A stretch of DNA of 64,000 nt from Gnetum montanum (Eukaryota; Streptophyta; Gnetopsida; Gnetales; Gnetaceae): contig MNCI01013715.1 of the NCBI GenBank assembly GCA_015680685.1, forward strand, positions 47,935 to 111,934. The letters run 5' to 3'. Of the stretch, positions 45,784 to 57,230 are shown in pieces. The notes under the pieces were generated by a model. The model worked only from the letters and a program-made list of their open reading frames with translations, ran no database searches and was not told where the DNA came from. Position 1 is the first letter of the stretch; each line of letters begins with the position of its first letter. A program made the position numbers and the translations under genes.

Positions 45784-45797
45784 TACTCATGGGGGTC
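45784..45797 (+). other. Internal polypurine-like tract, copy y
   Basis: TACTCATGGGGGTC after the gag tail. Confidence 0.5.
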
Positions 45798-47149
45798 ATC
45801 CCACATTTTAATCTTTAGGATTCTTAAGTGTTTTTCATCTTTTTTTTTTTTTACATTTTTTTGATATTTTCCTATTTCTTGATACAACTTTTACTATTTC
45901 TTCCAATTTTTTCTATTTGTTGTTTTCATTTTCTTTGTTATGTAATCTTGCTTGTGAATAAAACAATCATGTAGCCCATTGAGGTGAGGTTTTCTCTATG
46001 TTGTCAAGTCCTAAGGAATTGATTATTTAAACATTGGGACCATGTCATCCATCCACTCATTCCATTAATAAGAGGTTCTTACCCTGATATAATGGTATTC
46101 CTTTTCATCATCCAACCTAATAATAAATTCATGATCATTATGCTTGGGTAGAAGAGTGTAGAACCAGGGGGTATGTAAAGGGTGTGACATCAAAGGGATT
46201 TGTGGGTTCTCTTTGGTTACTTCTATATGTTTTATGATGTTGCTAAGGTTGTAATTATATCCTTGTAGATCTAACAAAAAATGGAAGTAAGGGTAACCTA
46301 AAATGATACTCAATAAATTTCTAAAGGTCCCACTAGAAAGACATGTACCCATGCCTAAAGGTTGGTAGCTTCTTAGAACTTTCATAAAAAAAATTAAAAA
46401 AACATATGTGCCATAAATGAGCTCCTCCCTTGGACAAAACACCTAAGTGATGTTACTCCTTTCAACTATGATAGTCTTATAGTTATCAGCCGACGTGATG
46501 AACCAATGCGATGTCACTGTAATGTGGTTTGGACTTGGTTTGAATCTTGTAATGAAGGGCTCCTATTAGTTAAGCATTAATAACACACAAGAATTCATTA
46601 TGCCCATGGTAAGACACCTCATGCCCCAACTTCTACAATCCCTTCTATAGTCCATCTCATCTCATTATTTTTTTGATCCTACCTTATGATTTTGTGTAAC
46701 ATAGAGTTATTATCTCAAATTGGTGGTTTTAACATGTGTGCTTTATTTGATAGGTATGTGTTGCATTTAACCCCTTTAGTGCTTGCATACATTTTAAGAT
46801 GTTGTTACACAAGGGCATCATAGGCTAGAACCTACTTTGTGAAGGATCCGCTTGTGTAATTTTTGTAACTTGTACTTGTTTAACATAACCATATCATTCT
46901 TCAACTTCCAAGCATTTAATTTTACATTTTGTTGTTTCCCTTATCATGTGATTAATCTATTCCATGACCTTGATTTAATGCCTTTTTTCTTGTGTCCTCC
47001 AAAGCTTTTAACATCAATGACTCCACTTTCTAACACTTCTAGTTCCTAAAACTAATTTTCCACTTACCCCAAAACTATTGACCTAACCTCAAACCTTCCA
47101 ACCAGTCATAGAGCTTCATTTCCCATGCTTAGTTGCCCTAGTTAATTCA
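45798..47149 (+). other. 3' non-coding region of copy y, first part
   Basis: No gene. A T-rich run, conserved blocks also found in A and C (near 46070-46200), an A-rich stretch at 46385-46405 and the hairpin at 46805. Confidence 0.6.
46805..46859 (+). other. Conserved RNA hairpin, copy y
   Basis: Perfect 9-bp stem TTACACAAG/CTTGTGTAA with a 37-nt loop containing ACCTACTTTGTG. Two pairs differ from copy C by compensatory changes. Confidence 0.75.
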
Positions 47150-47412
47150 TATTCTTGGACATAAATATGGTTAGATGTGACATTAGATACTAGATATTAG
47201 GTCACAAAAAACCTTTATATATGATCCCCGTGGTGCCCAAACTTCATTCTCATCATTTATAGCTAGAGGAGTTTTTAAAATTTTCTCCTGCGACTCCAAG
47301 CTCTATGCACCGACTTTCCACTTGTGATATTTGGCTCTTTGCCACTCCAATTTCCATGTCATCTAGACCTATCTAAACCCAAATTGTTTAAGTTAGTTAT
47401 TGGGGAGGGGGG
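47150..47412 (+). promoter_or_regulatory. U3/TATA-like segment upstream of the extra ORF, copy y
   Basis: Contains TTAGATACTAGATATTAGGTC (in parts), which resembles ATATTAGGTC of the y LTR U3, then TTTATATATGATC at 47214. A leader and a G-rich run follow (47400-47412). It could be a remnant LTR or an internal promoter for the extra ORF. Confidence 0.4.
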
Positions 47413-47749
47413 GTACTTGCATGGAAAACTTGTTTTAATTTCCAACAATTTGCTATTACCTGAAGGGTATTATAAGGGTAAGAATGTTAAAAACCATAAG
47501 TGATATAATGCAAAATCAATCGTGGGAATGCCAGAAACCTTAATTTTTCCACCTAAGGGATCATAACCATCATAATAAGTCACACATAAGAAAAAAGAAC
47601 CCAACTCTGTAAGGTTGTACAAGGGGATAGACACATTTTGGGGATTTTTTCTGAAAGTTTTTCTAGTGCTACAATCATATGAACTAAGAACTTAATGAAC
47701 TAAGGTAACGAGTAAGGTATAAATTGATTACTGATAAAGAACACAACCT

Positions 47750-47779
47750 TAGTAACATCCAATCTTTACTTGATTGCAG
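47750..47779 (+). promoter_or_regulatory. Candidate 3' splice acceptor, copy y
   Basis: TAGTAAC branch-point match and TTGATTGCAG end. The next bases are ATGGCC, so the exon begins with the start codon of the extra ORF. Confidence 0.6.
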
Positions 47780-50511
47780 ATGGCCCCAAAAAGAGGAGCA
47801 TAGGGAGAACCTTCATAGTGAGCTGCCAAGTGCCCATGAGGTGGCCAAGGCCAACAAGATGAATGTGTGGAGCATGAGGAGTAGGAAGCCCAATCATTCA
47901 ACATTCATTAAGAGGCTCCTATCATAGGATAGTCAATCCAAAGAGAGGCTACAAAATTGCAAGCTTTCATGCAAGGACAATGCCTCATGTTGTCCCTAAA
48001 ATGCCTTGAGGCCATTCAAGAAAAATCCATGTTGACCATGATCATCGTGGAGATGAACTTCGACCCATTTATGGAGTTTTCTCCAGAAGTAGTTCAGACA
48101 CAATTTCAGGCATCACCTTTGTGGCCTATTCTTTTAGGTAGTGATGAGTGGTATCTTAGAGAAACATACCAATTCTAGCATAAACAAGGAGGAAGGTACT
48201 ATAGTTAGCATTTGTGGAGTTAATGTTGACTTCTCAGTTAAAGCAATCACCAAAGCTTTGAATCTACCAAAAGAAGGGGCTAAGTTAGCCCATTTACAAG
48301 ATCTAACCTTGATCCAAGAAAGCTATGGTTGAGGTAGGGATATGGCAAGGATGGCAAAGCATATCATGGATTAAGTCTAGAAGAGAAAACCTATTTCAAA
48401 ATAGGGACATACCATCTATTTTCCACCAAAGGGCTTAACCGAATGTCCACCTATGTAGCTAGGGGAAGTGCCATCCTAATGGGCAAGTACACAGCTAACC
48501 TTTCCCAGCTATATTGTACAAAGATCCAAAGGTGGTTTGAGGAGAAAAAGGTAGGGAAGCCAATGCTTCCATTCCCTTGCCTAATCAGAAAGCAATGTAA
48601 ACATGTTGAAATCATGGGGTACACGAATGACATCCTTAGGAAGGCTCAAAATGATCCCTTCGTTGAGCTCCTCAAACCTACAGCACTAAGGAAAGAGCTT
48701 GGTGAAGAACAAGAACTAGAGAAGGGAGTTGAACTAGAAATAGAAGTAGAATAAGAGTTTGAATAGTGCCTTGAAACACAAGCTCTGCCACCATTGTTGT
48801 TGCAAGATTATAGACCCTCAATGAGCCACTTGCAGAAAATTGCTAAGACACTTAGCTAAGGAAGCAAGGAAGAATCAAGCTTCTTTAGAGTCTTGGATGA
48901 GGTATAGCCCACCATTTCAATTAATTTGATAAGAGGCCAGATCTCACTATAATCAAAAGGAGAATCCCAATGGTCTAGATAAATCTTTGGTAATGCTGCA
49001 TCCTTCCAAGTCATGCTTGAGATGGAAGAAAGTGTCATGGTAGTGGTAATGCAGCATCAAGATGTGGTAGGTGTAGCTAAAGTGATTACAAACCATATTA
49101 AAGAATCATTTAATGTGCCTATTATGCCCTAGTAGATTTGACTGGGACTAGAGATGTGCAAATGCTCACTAGGACTTCAATGACTCCTATGACACATGAG
49201 GATGTATTAGATCAATTACTATGGATAGGGTAAGTGATGACCACCTTATTTGACTTCCCTAGTGTTTTCACTATAGCACAATAAGATGTCATCACCACTA
49301 AAGGGAAACTAGTCACGGAAGAGATGAAGGTGGAACACACTAAAGTAGACGTGTAATAGTTACAACAAGAGTTAGCTATCCTAAAATCCAAAATGTAGGA
49401 TCCTACTAAATTTATCATGTTTGACCAAGTGGAGAAAGTTAGAATAGAGAAATTGATTAAGTTAACTGAAGAAAATAAAGTTGTGGAGCAAGAAAAAGAG
49501 AAGGTGGTCTAGAATGCCTTTGCTGCTAATGCATAATCCCATGCTTACAAAAAGGCATTGACCACTAGTCAAGAGGAGAATAAATAGCTCATTGTAGAAA
49601 ACTCTAGGTTAACCATCATTAAATAACAAAATAATATTTTGGAAGAAAGCATCCATTAGTTGAGGCAACAACTGATGAGGGTCAACTAGAATATCAGCAG
49701 ATTGGCCAAGAAAAATAGAACCCTTTCAATGGAGGAGGTCTACACTATTTGACAGAAGTCAGCAATTGAAATCAGTGCATGGAAAAATGAGGGAAAGAAA
49801 CATGAAAAGTTGAAGGAACACTTCTATGACTAGGTAGGCATGTATAAGAAAATAAATGAAAAGAAAATCCAAATGGCTAAAGCCAGCATTGTAGTCATGT
49901 TAGTGCAAAATCCTGACTGGCAACCCATCTTGGATAGTTATGCAGTAGTCCATCAGGTGAAAGTGAAAAACAAAGCCCTGCATATCAAAGATTTGAAGGA
50001 ATACATGGCATTGGCTAACCTCAAATATGCCAACCTTACCATGTTAATTGTAGGTCAGCCCAGAAGTGAGATGGAAAATCAGGTAGCAACCACTTATGCA
50101 TTGTATGAAAAAGAGTTTGTAGATAGAAAAGATTCTTTGCAAAATCTTCATGTGGTAAACTTGAAGTTGAAGGTGGTTAAAGCCAACTACCATGGATAGA
50201 GGGATGTTGCCTCAAACCTAGCTAGGAGATTAACAAATTATCAAGAATTTAAAGAAAAATCTAGGGCCTTTGAGGAAGAATGATCGTAGTTTATAGCTTG
50301 GTATGTGAAGGCCAACAAGATGTTCCTACACCTACCATGCCCTTGGGATGTATTAGTACTAGCACACATCGGTCTAGTAGCTTGGATAGTACATGAAACA
50401 AGGACAAAAGAGGAAAAATTTCAAGCATTTCTTAGTTGCTACAAATTTCACAAGCCTAGCAACAAAGGGAAGTGCTCGATGGAAGCGCCACTACCTCCAA
50501 GAACCACATGA
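47780..50511 (+). pseudogene. Extra 3' ORF of copy y (putative plant-transposon-protein-like)
   Basis: The ATG at 47780 directly follows the splice acceptor. The N-terminus is basic (MAPKRGA). About residue 60 onward it reads CLEAIQEKSMLTM, then SPLWPILLGSDEWYLRETY (48113), VNVDFSVKAITKALNLP (48210) and, at 48443-48754, YVARGSAILMGKY, LPFPCLIRKQCKHVEI. This block order matches the plant 'putative plant transposon protein' family, known from repeats and of unknown function. The C-terminal half (49840-50199) is rich in Lys/Glu and helical, and the end (50305-50511) carries VLAHIGLVAWIVHETRTKEE. Stops and frameshifts split it into at least six pieces. It is not gag, pol or a recognisable env. 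Confidence 0.7.
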
Positions 50512-50683
50512 GCTTTCATGAGTTATTTCTTATAATTTTGTGTCCAATTTTTTTAAAGTACCATTGCAAAATGTATAAGTCCATTTGTTTGTTTGTCTAA
50601 GTCAGTCAATAATTCCATACATTTCCACTAATTTTTGTAAAGAACTTGTTCCTAATTTTGTTTATCTGAAGGATAAATTTTCA

Positions 50684-50699
50684 TTCAGTCATGGGGGTA
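50684..50699 (+). other. Terminal polypurine tract, copy y
   Basis: TTCAGTCATGGGGGTA directly before the LTR. Confidence 0.8.
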
Positions 50700-51544
50700 T
50701 GATGAGTCATCATTGTGTCCTGATATCAAATACCTAATATTAAGGCTCTAATATTGGACACGCAATATTTGGTCCCAAGAAATGATGTTAGATATCCAAT
50801 ATCGTCTCTTCCATGTTAGCTTATAAATACAACACTTGGATGCATGATTGGGACATAGTTTTAGTTCTTAGTTTATGATAATCTTTCTTAGATTTCTGAA
50901 TTCAAGTTCTATTATTCCCTAGTGCATGCTCATAGTGTGATGTTTGTAATCGTATGACATCTTTGTTTCAGTGTGACATACTTGGATACATTACATGAAT
51001 GGAAATAAAGATTGAGATTACTTCCATCATTACTACATTCACCTAGATTTATTATTGCTTTAATTATTTAATTATTTAGTTATTTATTATTTTCTTTGTT
51101 AATGTTTTCATTTATTACTATTTACTATTTCTATCATTAAGTGGAATGAGTACAACTAATCATGAGTGCTTAAGTATAAGTACTTGGTAATCTAGTAGTG
51201 TATCATTTGGCACACCTAGTGATGTATGCTTGGCAATCCCAGTGGTAGTGATATGAAGTCCAAGGCATGCATAGACGATTGGGGATAGATACTCATCACA
51301 CGTAGGCTAGTTTAGATCTTATCATCATTAGGAGTAGCATAGGATTAGACAACATCATATGCCTCACTTTGGACTAAACCATAAATGACAAAGCTACCAC
51401 TAGTCCAAGTGGGAAGATAATGAACATCAATCAAGACATGACAATATAGATGCCACAACTAATCCCATCCATAGAATTTGACTAGATCATGTTTGAATGC
51501 TTATGATCATATGGTTGGCTGTAGGGGTACCTTGCTACTCATCA
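50700..51544 (+). repeat. 3' LTR of copy y (845 bp)
   Basis: Starts TGATGAGTCATC, ends CTACTCATCA. TATAAATA lies at 50823, with ATATT/GATATCC/AATATCG sites upstream. The next base starts the truncated LTR of copy G. Confidence 0.9.
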
Positions 51545-53717
51545 GGGTGTATCTATATTTTAATTATTTTGTGTTTTAACACTCCTCCTCTCTTTTGTTG
51601 ATGCTTATGATTGTGCATCTTAAGGTTTGAACCCTTCACTCCTTGTTAACTTGCATTAACATTTTTTTATGCATCATGATACATTTGCTTATAAGTTTTT
51701 ATATAGTATATCTTGGAACAACCGCTCATGTAAGTACACATGTTTTATTATGAATCATGTTTCTTAAGGCTTGGACTTGGAACCTTCCTCTTATTACATA
51801 CTTGGAAATAATATTTTTAGGTATTTCTTTTTATGATTATTATTTCTTAAGATTTACTAATGCTTGGTGTCTCTTGTGAAGCATGGTGGTGGCCCATCAT
51901 TGGTATTTTATTAATGTTTATTACATTTTATTTAATTAATATTTTAAGGCTGTTTAATTTTAGAATACTATAAGAATATGATTATGAGACATGTTTAGTA
52001 GATATTTAGGTTTTGATCTAGTTATTCTTTTATTTTATCTTGGAATTCATTCTTTTCCATGTGAGGTTATTTTTATGTTATCTTAGTAACTTAAATCACT
52101 AGTTGATCATTAGATACTTTTTTGAGCATAAATGTTGCATAACTTTTAGAAAATGTATTATTAATTCTTTATTCTTGGAATTACCTAAATGCTACCTCCT
52201 ATGTATATAAATGCTTGGTAATGCTATCTCTCTTGGAATGAATTATATATATCTCTCTTTTGTGCTTGTAGTTGTACCTATGCTTGGAGAAGCTTCAATT
52301 TTATTTGATATATTAAGGTAGAGGAAATGTTACTTCTTCCATGATTTCTACAAGCAACTTTACCATTGAATTTTCTTATGTTATGCTTTTTCTCTTGCAT
52401 TCTATTATTGACCTAGCCTATGTATTTTATTGTTGATTTAACCCTAATTTGATGTTATTTGAACCCTATTTTGTTGTTTTTATGTTTTCCTCTTTAAATG
52501 TTCATACTTTTTGATATTTTTATCATAAAATTATAACGATAATGCCAAAAACAAGGCCTCCAAGTGTTGAGATTTTTGCAAGTATTATAAGGTAACATGA
52601 ATAGTGCAACATTTGCTAAGAACAATAGCTTTAGAAAATGATGATGAGTAGACATTTCGGATGTGTATGGGCATGCTCAACATGTTGGAAAGCTTGAAAA
52701 TAATAAGTAGACTACATTATACATTATTTACATTAGAGAAAATTAATATAATGGCTAGGACTTCATGGTTAATCATCATCATGATGTAGCTAGTATTAGA
52801 TCTAATTCTAGGATGATGGTGATGAACTAGGACATAGGAAAGCTATAGGATTGACACTAGCCATAATGTAATCCAAAAACTAGTTTGGAAATGCATGAGG
52901 ATTTATACCCTAAACATTAGTATTATATTTCATGAGGATCAACCTATATGGATGAGGTATTACACCAAATAGTCCTTGATGGCTAGTTAATTTAGTATAA
53001 ACCTTATAGTTCTTTCAAACATATGATGTTAGAAACCTCACTAGAAAATACAAGGTAGTGCAAATAATGGATTTATGAAAAATTATTGGATTATATATAA
53101 TGTTAATGATTTAGTTAATGGAAATAGTTATGATTTGATTAATATTTTTCTTAATTAATATTTTGCTATTGAATGTAACAATGTGCTTTGTAGTATGGGC
53201 CTTATCCTTATGCTTGTTCCAAGTGGCATCAAGATGGCTTCCTTTACTTTGAAGGTTTTTTAACCCTTCTTGCATGTGTTTTATGTTGATCTTAGTTGGG
53301 ATACTTAGATGGAGTTTCTAGGTGACATTGTGAATGCTAGAATGTAGTGTGATTTATGAGTGTTTCCTTTTAAAGGAGGTTTGTGGACAAGGATTCAAGC
53401 ATTGCTGTATTTTTGGAGCATATGCATTTGTAAAATGGCCCTTATGTTTAACTTATGTATATCTTATACCTGTTATATTGAGGATTTATATTAAATTTTT
53501 AGAATAGCATTACATGGATTTATCTAAGTGATCTATTCTATTGGTTCAAGTATGATTACTCGTTTATGAGTTTCATATTTGGTAATTTGAGGTTTTCTTA
53601 ATAATTAATTTTTGATTTTAATTTTTTGTATATGGAATATATGGATCTTTAAAAAATTTCATCATTCCCCTTTAAGTGATTTTATAATTTACTTATGGTA
53701 AATTTTCAGATATGACA
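51545..53717 (+). repeat. LTR of copy G (5' truncated, about 2.2 kb)
   Basis: AT-rich, without conserved ORFs. Its right end (GACA) is placed by the primer-site match four bases later. The left end is cut by the y array, so its start and length are unknown. A long LTR with a Met-type primer site fits the chromovirus (Tekay/Del-like) pattern, but no coding domain is present to confirm this. Confidence 0.55.
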
Positions 53718-53720
53718 GTT

Positions 53721-53732
53721 TGGTATTAGAGC
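53721..53732 (+). other. Primer binding site, copy G (initiator-Met type)
   Basis: TGGTATTAGAGC, one base from the classic TGGTATCAGAGC. Confidence 0.7.
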
Positions 53733-53989
53733 ATAACTTTAGATCACTAATGAAAGTTTTTGTTTAAATTTTTAAAAGTGACATAAAAAATGGAAAAGAG
53801 AAGATTTTAGAGAAATGTACCAGATCTATAAGATATCTTAATAATTTCTAGCAAGGTTTCCAACCTTAATTTGGATGCTCATGCTGTAAGATAATATATT
53901 TTGGATATTGGGTTATTTTGCTAAATTTTTGAATTAATGAAATAAATTATTAATTTTTGAGCATTTTGTACTAATTTATATTTTAGGAT
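53733..53989 (+). other. 5' leader of copy G
   Basis: AT-rich, no ORF. It is interrupted by copy H at 53990 (preceding five bases AGGAT). Confidence 0.5.
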
Positions 53990-54807
53990 TGATGGGACAC
54001 AATATCGCATAAGCCGTGATATTGCATATGTGATATCACGTCGGTCCCTGCGATATCGCATACACGATATCGTAGCCTATCGCCAGTTCTATAAATAAGA
54101 GGTGGCTATCTCTTGTTTCCACATCTAGATCTAGACCCTTAGCTAGACTCTAGAAGTTTTACCATTCCAGAGATAGAATAATTTCTATGTGTCTGCAGTA
54201 GGAGTCTCAAAGTGAACGGATCTTTATTCAAGCAAATTGTACCTAAGCACACATTTGTGTACAAAAATAAAGATGAACTTTTTGATAAACCTTGCAATGC
54301 ATGGACTAAGCTAATTAGGATTTAATTAATGTTAAATTCTTAAATTATTTATTAGATAATTAATCTCTCTCAACCCTTAACTCTCCTAGTTAAGTGCATT
54401 CAGTATGACCGCTTCGAGCACGTGTGCTACACTTGGTAACCCAGTAACAAATAGTGTTTGGTAATCCTTGTAGTGTTGCACTGGTTTAGGGTGTGTACGG
54501 TGAGTGGGAACGGATACTGATGCTAGGAAAATTAAATCCTAGTTAGTGAAAGTTAGTTACTTAGTCTCTTCACCCTTTCCCCTCTTAGCATAGGCGATAA
54601 AAAGATAAAAGACATAAAAATCATATACCTCAAGTTCACTTAACCATACAACCGTGACAAATACAAGTTGGCTTGGGAAGACAACGATTGATTAACCTTA
54701 AGTGTTCCATAAGACGCATAAGCACTTAGTCCTTGGAGTTCAACCAAATCACACATGTAACACTCGTGTTCGTATGGTTGAGTGTAGAGGTACCTCGCCA
54801 CTCATCA
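53990..54807 (+). repeat. 5' LTR of copy H (818 bp)
   Basis: Starts TGATGGGACACAATATCG, ends CCACTCATCA. U3 has five GATATC-type sites at 54001, 54018, 54032, 54052 and 54066, then TATAAATA at 54090. Confidence 0.9.
54001..54072 (+). promoter_or_regulatory. GATATC-site cluster in U3 of copy H
   Basis: Five [GA]ATAT[CT] sites within 72 bp, followed 18 bp later by the TATA box. Copy J has seven. A regulator-binding cluster is an inference. Confidence 0.5.
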
Positions 54808-54808
54808 T

Positions 54809-54827
54809 TGGCACCATTGCCGGGGAC
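54809..54827 (+). other. Primer binding site, copy H (tRNA-Asp)
   Basis: TGGCACCATTGCCGGGGAC. It differs from the tRNA-Asp complement by two changes, both CpG to CpA. Confidence 0.85.
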
Positions 54828-54952
54828 TTAGTTGTTTGTGCACTATGTAGAACATAGGAAATCATTTAGATCATTGGGAGCTAAAACAAAGCCTTAGGGT
54901 TAATCATATGAAAAACAACATAACAGTAAACATCACATTGAACAAATCTAAG

Positions 54953-57230
54953 ATGTCTTTTTCTCCACACAAAAGCACTTCACCGCATAGGACCAACACT
55001 AGAGATAGCCAACAGTACAACACACATAGTTCCTCAACAATTCAGTGTGGTATATACTCACCACAATGAGTATATACCCAACTTTACCTTTTTCTTCTAT
55101 NTGGCAGGAGACATCGTTGAAGGGCAAAGGACCCCATAATGCTTCACCCGTCATAAGCGAAATTAAGGGTGGTGAGCCTATTTTAATAGGTTCTCCACAA
55201 AAGGATGTTCCCCCTCCTAACGATAGTGAGGAGGTGGTGTATTAGAACCTTTGATCCATGATACATAACCCTGGTTCTGATCCCCATGAACACCAAGTAT
55301 TCAATGAGGGAGATAAAGGTAGGAAGTCTAATCATCATCACGATTAGGGCCATAACCACTGAAGAGAAGATAGGAAACATCACCATGTTGATGGTTCTCC
55401 TTCCTCTTCCCCTTCATCATCACACTAACCCTCTCCTTCAACATCAGGATGCAGTCACAAGGAACCTCACCATAAGGATAAAGGTAAGCAAGATAAGAGA
55501 CCTTGACAAGAGAGTTGAGAGCGAGGATGAGGGCATTCGAGAGAATCAAGGAATGGAAGAAGGGAAAGTAGGGAACCATGTAGACATCATAGATTCCATG
55601 AGAGACATGACCATGATGAACCCCTACTTGCAACTCAAAGCATGTTAGACATTATGGAGGTCGTTAGAATACCTACAAGGGACCAAAAGGATAGCTGGAT
55701 CAAGAGACTAGACATGAATAATATCCCATGATTTGAGGGGGGATACAACACTGATCCACAGAACCACTTACAGGCATTTCATGATGCCTATGCCTTGCAG
55801 AATATTGAACATGAGTGGCAAAAGTTAAAGTTATTTCTAAGGACACTCATAAAAGAAGCGGAAAGCTAGTGCCGGTCCTTAGAACCAGAATCCATTCGAA
55901 GGTGGAGTACGATGTTAGAACTATTTAACAATAAATATCAAACATACTCCCGAGTGTCCGACTTGTGTAAGAAGATCCAAGGATGGAAGTAGGGTAATCA
56001 CGAACCCTTGGATGTTGCCATGGGCCAATATTATGCACTGTTACATCGTTGCGCAGGCCATGGTTACACACATCGGGATTAACTCCGCCATCTCCTAGAT
56101 GGGCTAAGACATGAAACTAGGAGAACCCTTGGAACATATGCCCAAGGGAGATTATCTAAACTTATGTCACATGAGGTTCATAGATTATTGGAGCAAGTAG
56201 CTAAGGAAGAAGGAGAGCTACGTAAGAGAGAAAGCGTGGAAGAGTATAACCGTGATCCTTCCCTCTGAAAAAGGGGAGTAAGATTCTGTGAGGAGGAAGA
56301 TGAGTCACTACTTGAAGAGTTGGTGAGTAGGAAAACCTTGCCACTTTAGAAATTAAGAACAGAATTTTCAACTTAGGTAGATTAGATGTGGGACTGCTTA
56401 GATAGTATATTTAAAACCATCTTAAAAATCATAGAGAAGTCTAAGGAGTGAAGTACTGACCATGATATGAAAAAGAAGAGGGATTTGGACCATGCACGTA
56501 ACCAAGGTAAGGGTAAATTAGCTATCACTGAAGAGGTTGTGGATTCCAATACAGACAATGACAGTGGATGTGAGATATGTCAGTACGACCATCCTAAGGG
56601 ATGTTGCCCAATAATCTCACATCTACAAGAGTCTGGGGTGTATGCACTCAACCCAAGACTTAACAAACGGCAAGCACCCCAAAGGTTACCTTATCCCCAA
56701 GGTAACCCAAGATAGTTCCACCAATCATTAACATATTATCCAAGTGGAACTCCACCAGAACCTATTAAACAACACCAATAGCGGCAATACCCATAGTCAT
56801 GGGGGATGCCATAGCTGAGACAACAATACCCTTATCAGCAACAAGATCCATATGGCTACTACGTGCAGCAACCAATCTCTCCAAGTGACTCTGTTGGTCA
56901 CGTGACCTCACAACATCACTACCAAGCTCGAGAGTACTATAAGACTCTTTCTATTAAGAGAGACACACCACATGCATACCGTCCTCTGAATCTATCCGTC
57001 ACTCTTACGCTGATAGCTCCACTAACACCCGCTCCAGCAATGTAAGGGGAACTTCCTGCTCAACCATAGCAATGCAATGCTACAAGAGCAGTAAACCTTC
57101 AACCTACTATTGGTTCTAACAACTGTACAAAGAGAAGACCTTTCTTCAGAACCAACAGTCCAAACAAGCTCTCACAATCACAAGCAATTGAGCCTCCGAA
57201 CATTCCTCCATAAAATAAGGCTTCGGAGCT
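54953..57230 (+). pseudogene. Gag of copy H (degenerate)
   Basis: Starts MSFSPHKSTSPHRTNT. A charged, His/Arg/Asp-rich region (55260-55650) leads to the core at 55700-56000: LQNIEHEWQKLKLFLRTLIKEAES in parts, SIRRWSTMLELFNNKYQTYSRVSDL in parts, IQGWK. The segment to 56250 (GRLSKLMSHEVHRLLEQVAKEEGEL in parts) is well kept. The zinc knuckle CEICQYDHPKGCCP at 56569-56610 is intact (C-x2-C-x3-H-x3-C). A Gln/Tyr/Pro-rich tail follows. Several stops are present, and one N lies at 55101. Confidence 0.85.

Larger units (their letters stand above)
42336..51544 (+). mobile_element. Copy y: gag plus extra ORF, no pol
   Basis: LTR, primer site, gag, Cys-rich tail, internal polypurine-like tract, hairpin, U3-like segment, splice acceptor, extra ORF, polypurine tract, LTR. 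Protease, RT, RNase H and integrase are absent. No target duplication is expected because the left side joins copy x. Confidence 0.85.

Noticed and set aside
46065-46442. 125-codon minus-strand ORF in the y 3' region
   Set aside because: Not conserved in the homologous stretches of A, C, H or J and without recognisable motifs.
53985-53989. AGGAT as target duplication of copy H
   Set aside because: The right end of H is outside the window, so no second copy can be seen.
55286-55648. 120-codon plus-strand ORF and an overlapping 101-codon antisense ORF
   Set aside because: Both fall in the charged gag spacer of copy H. The real gag frame, aligned with A and C, is a different one with stops.
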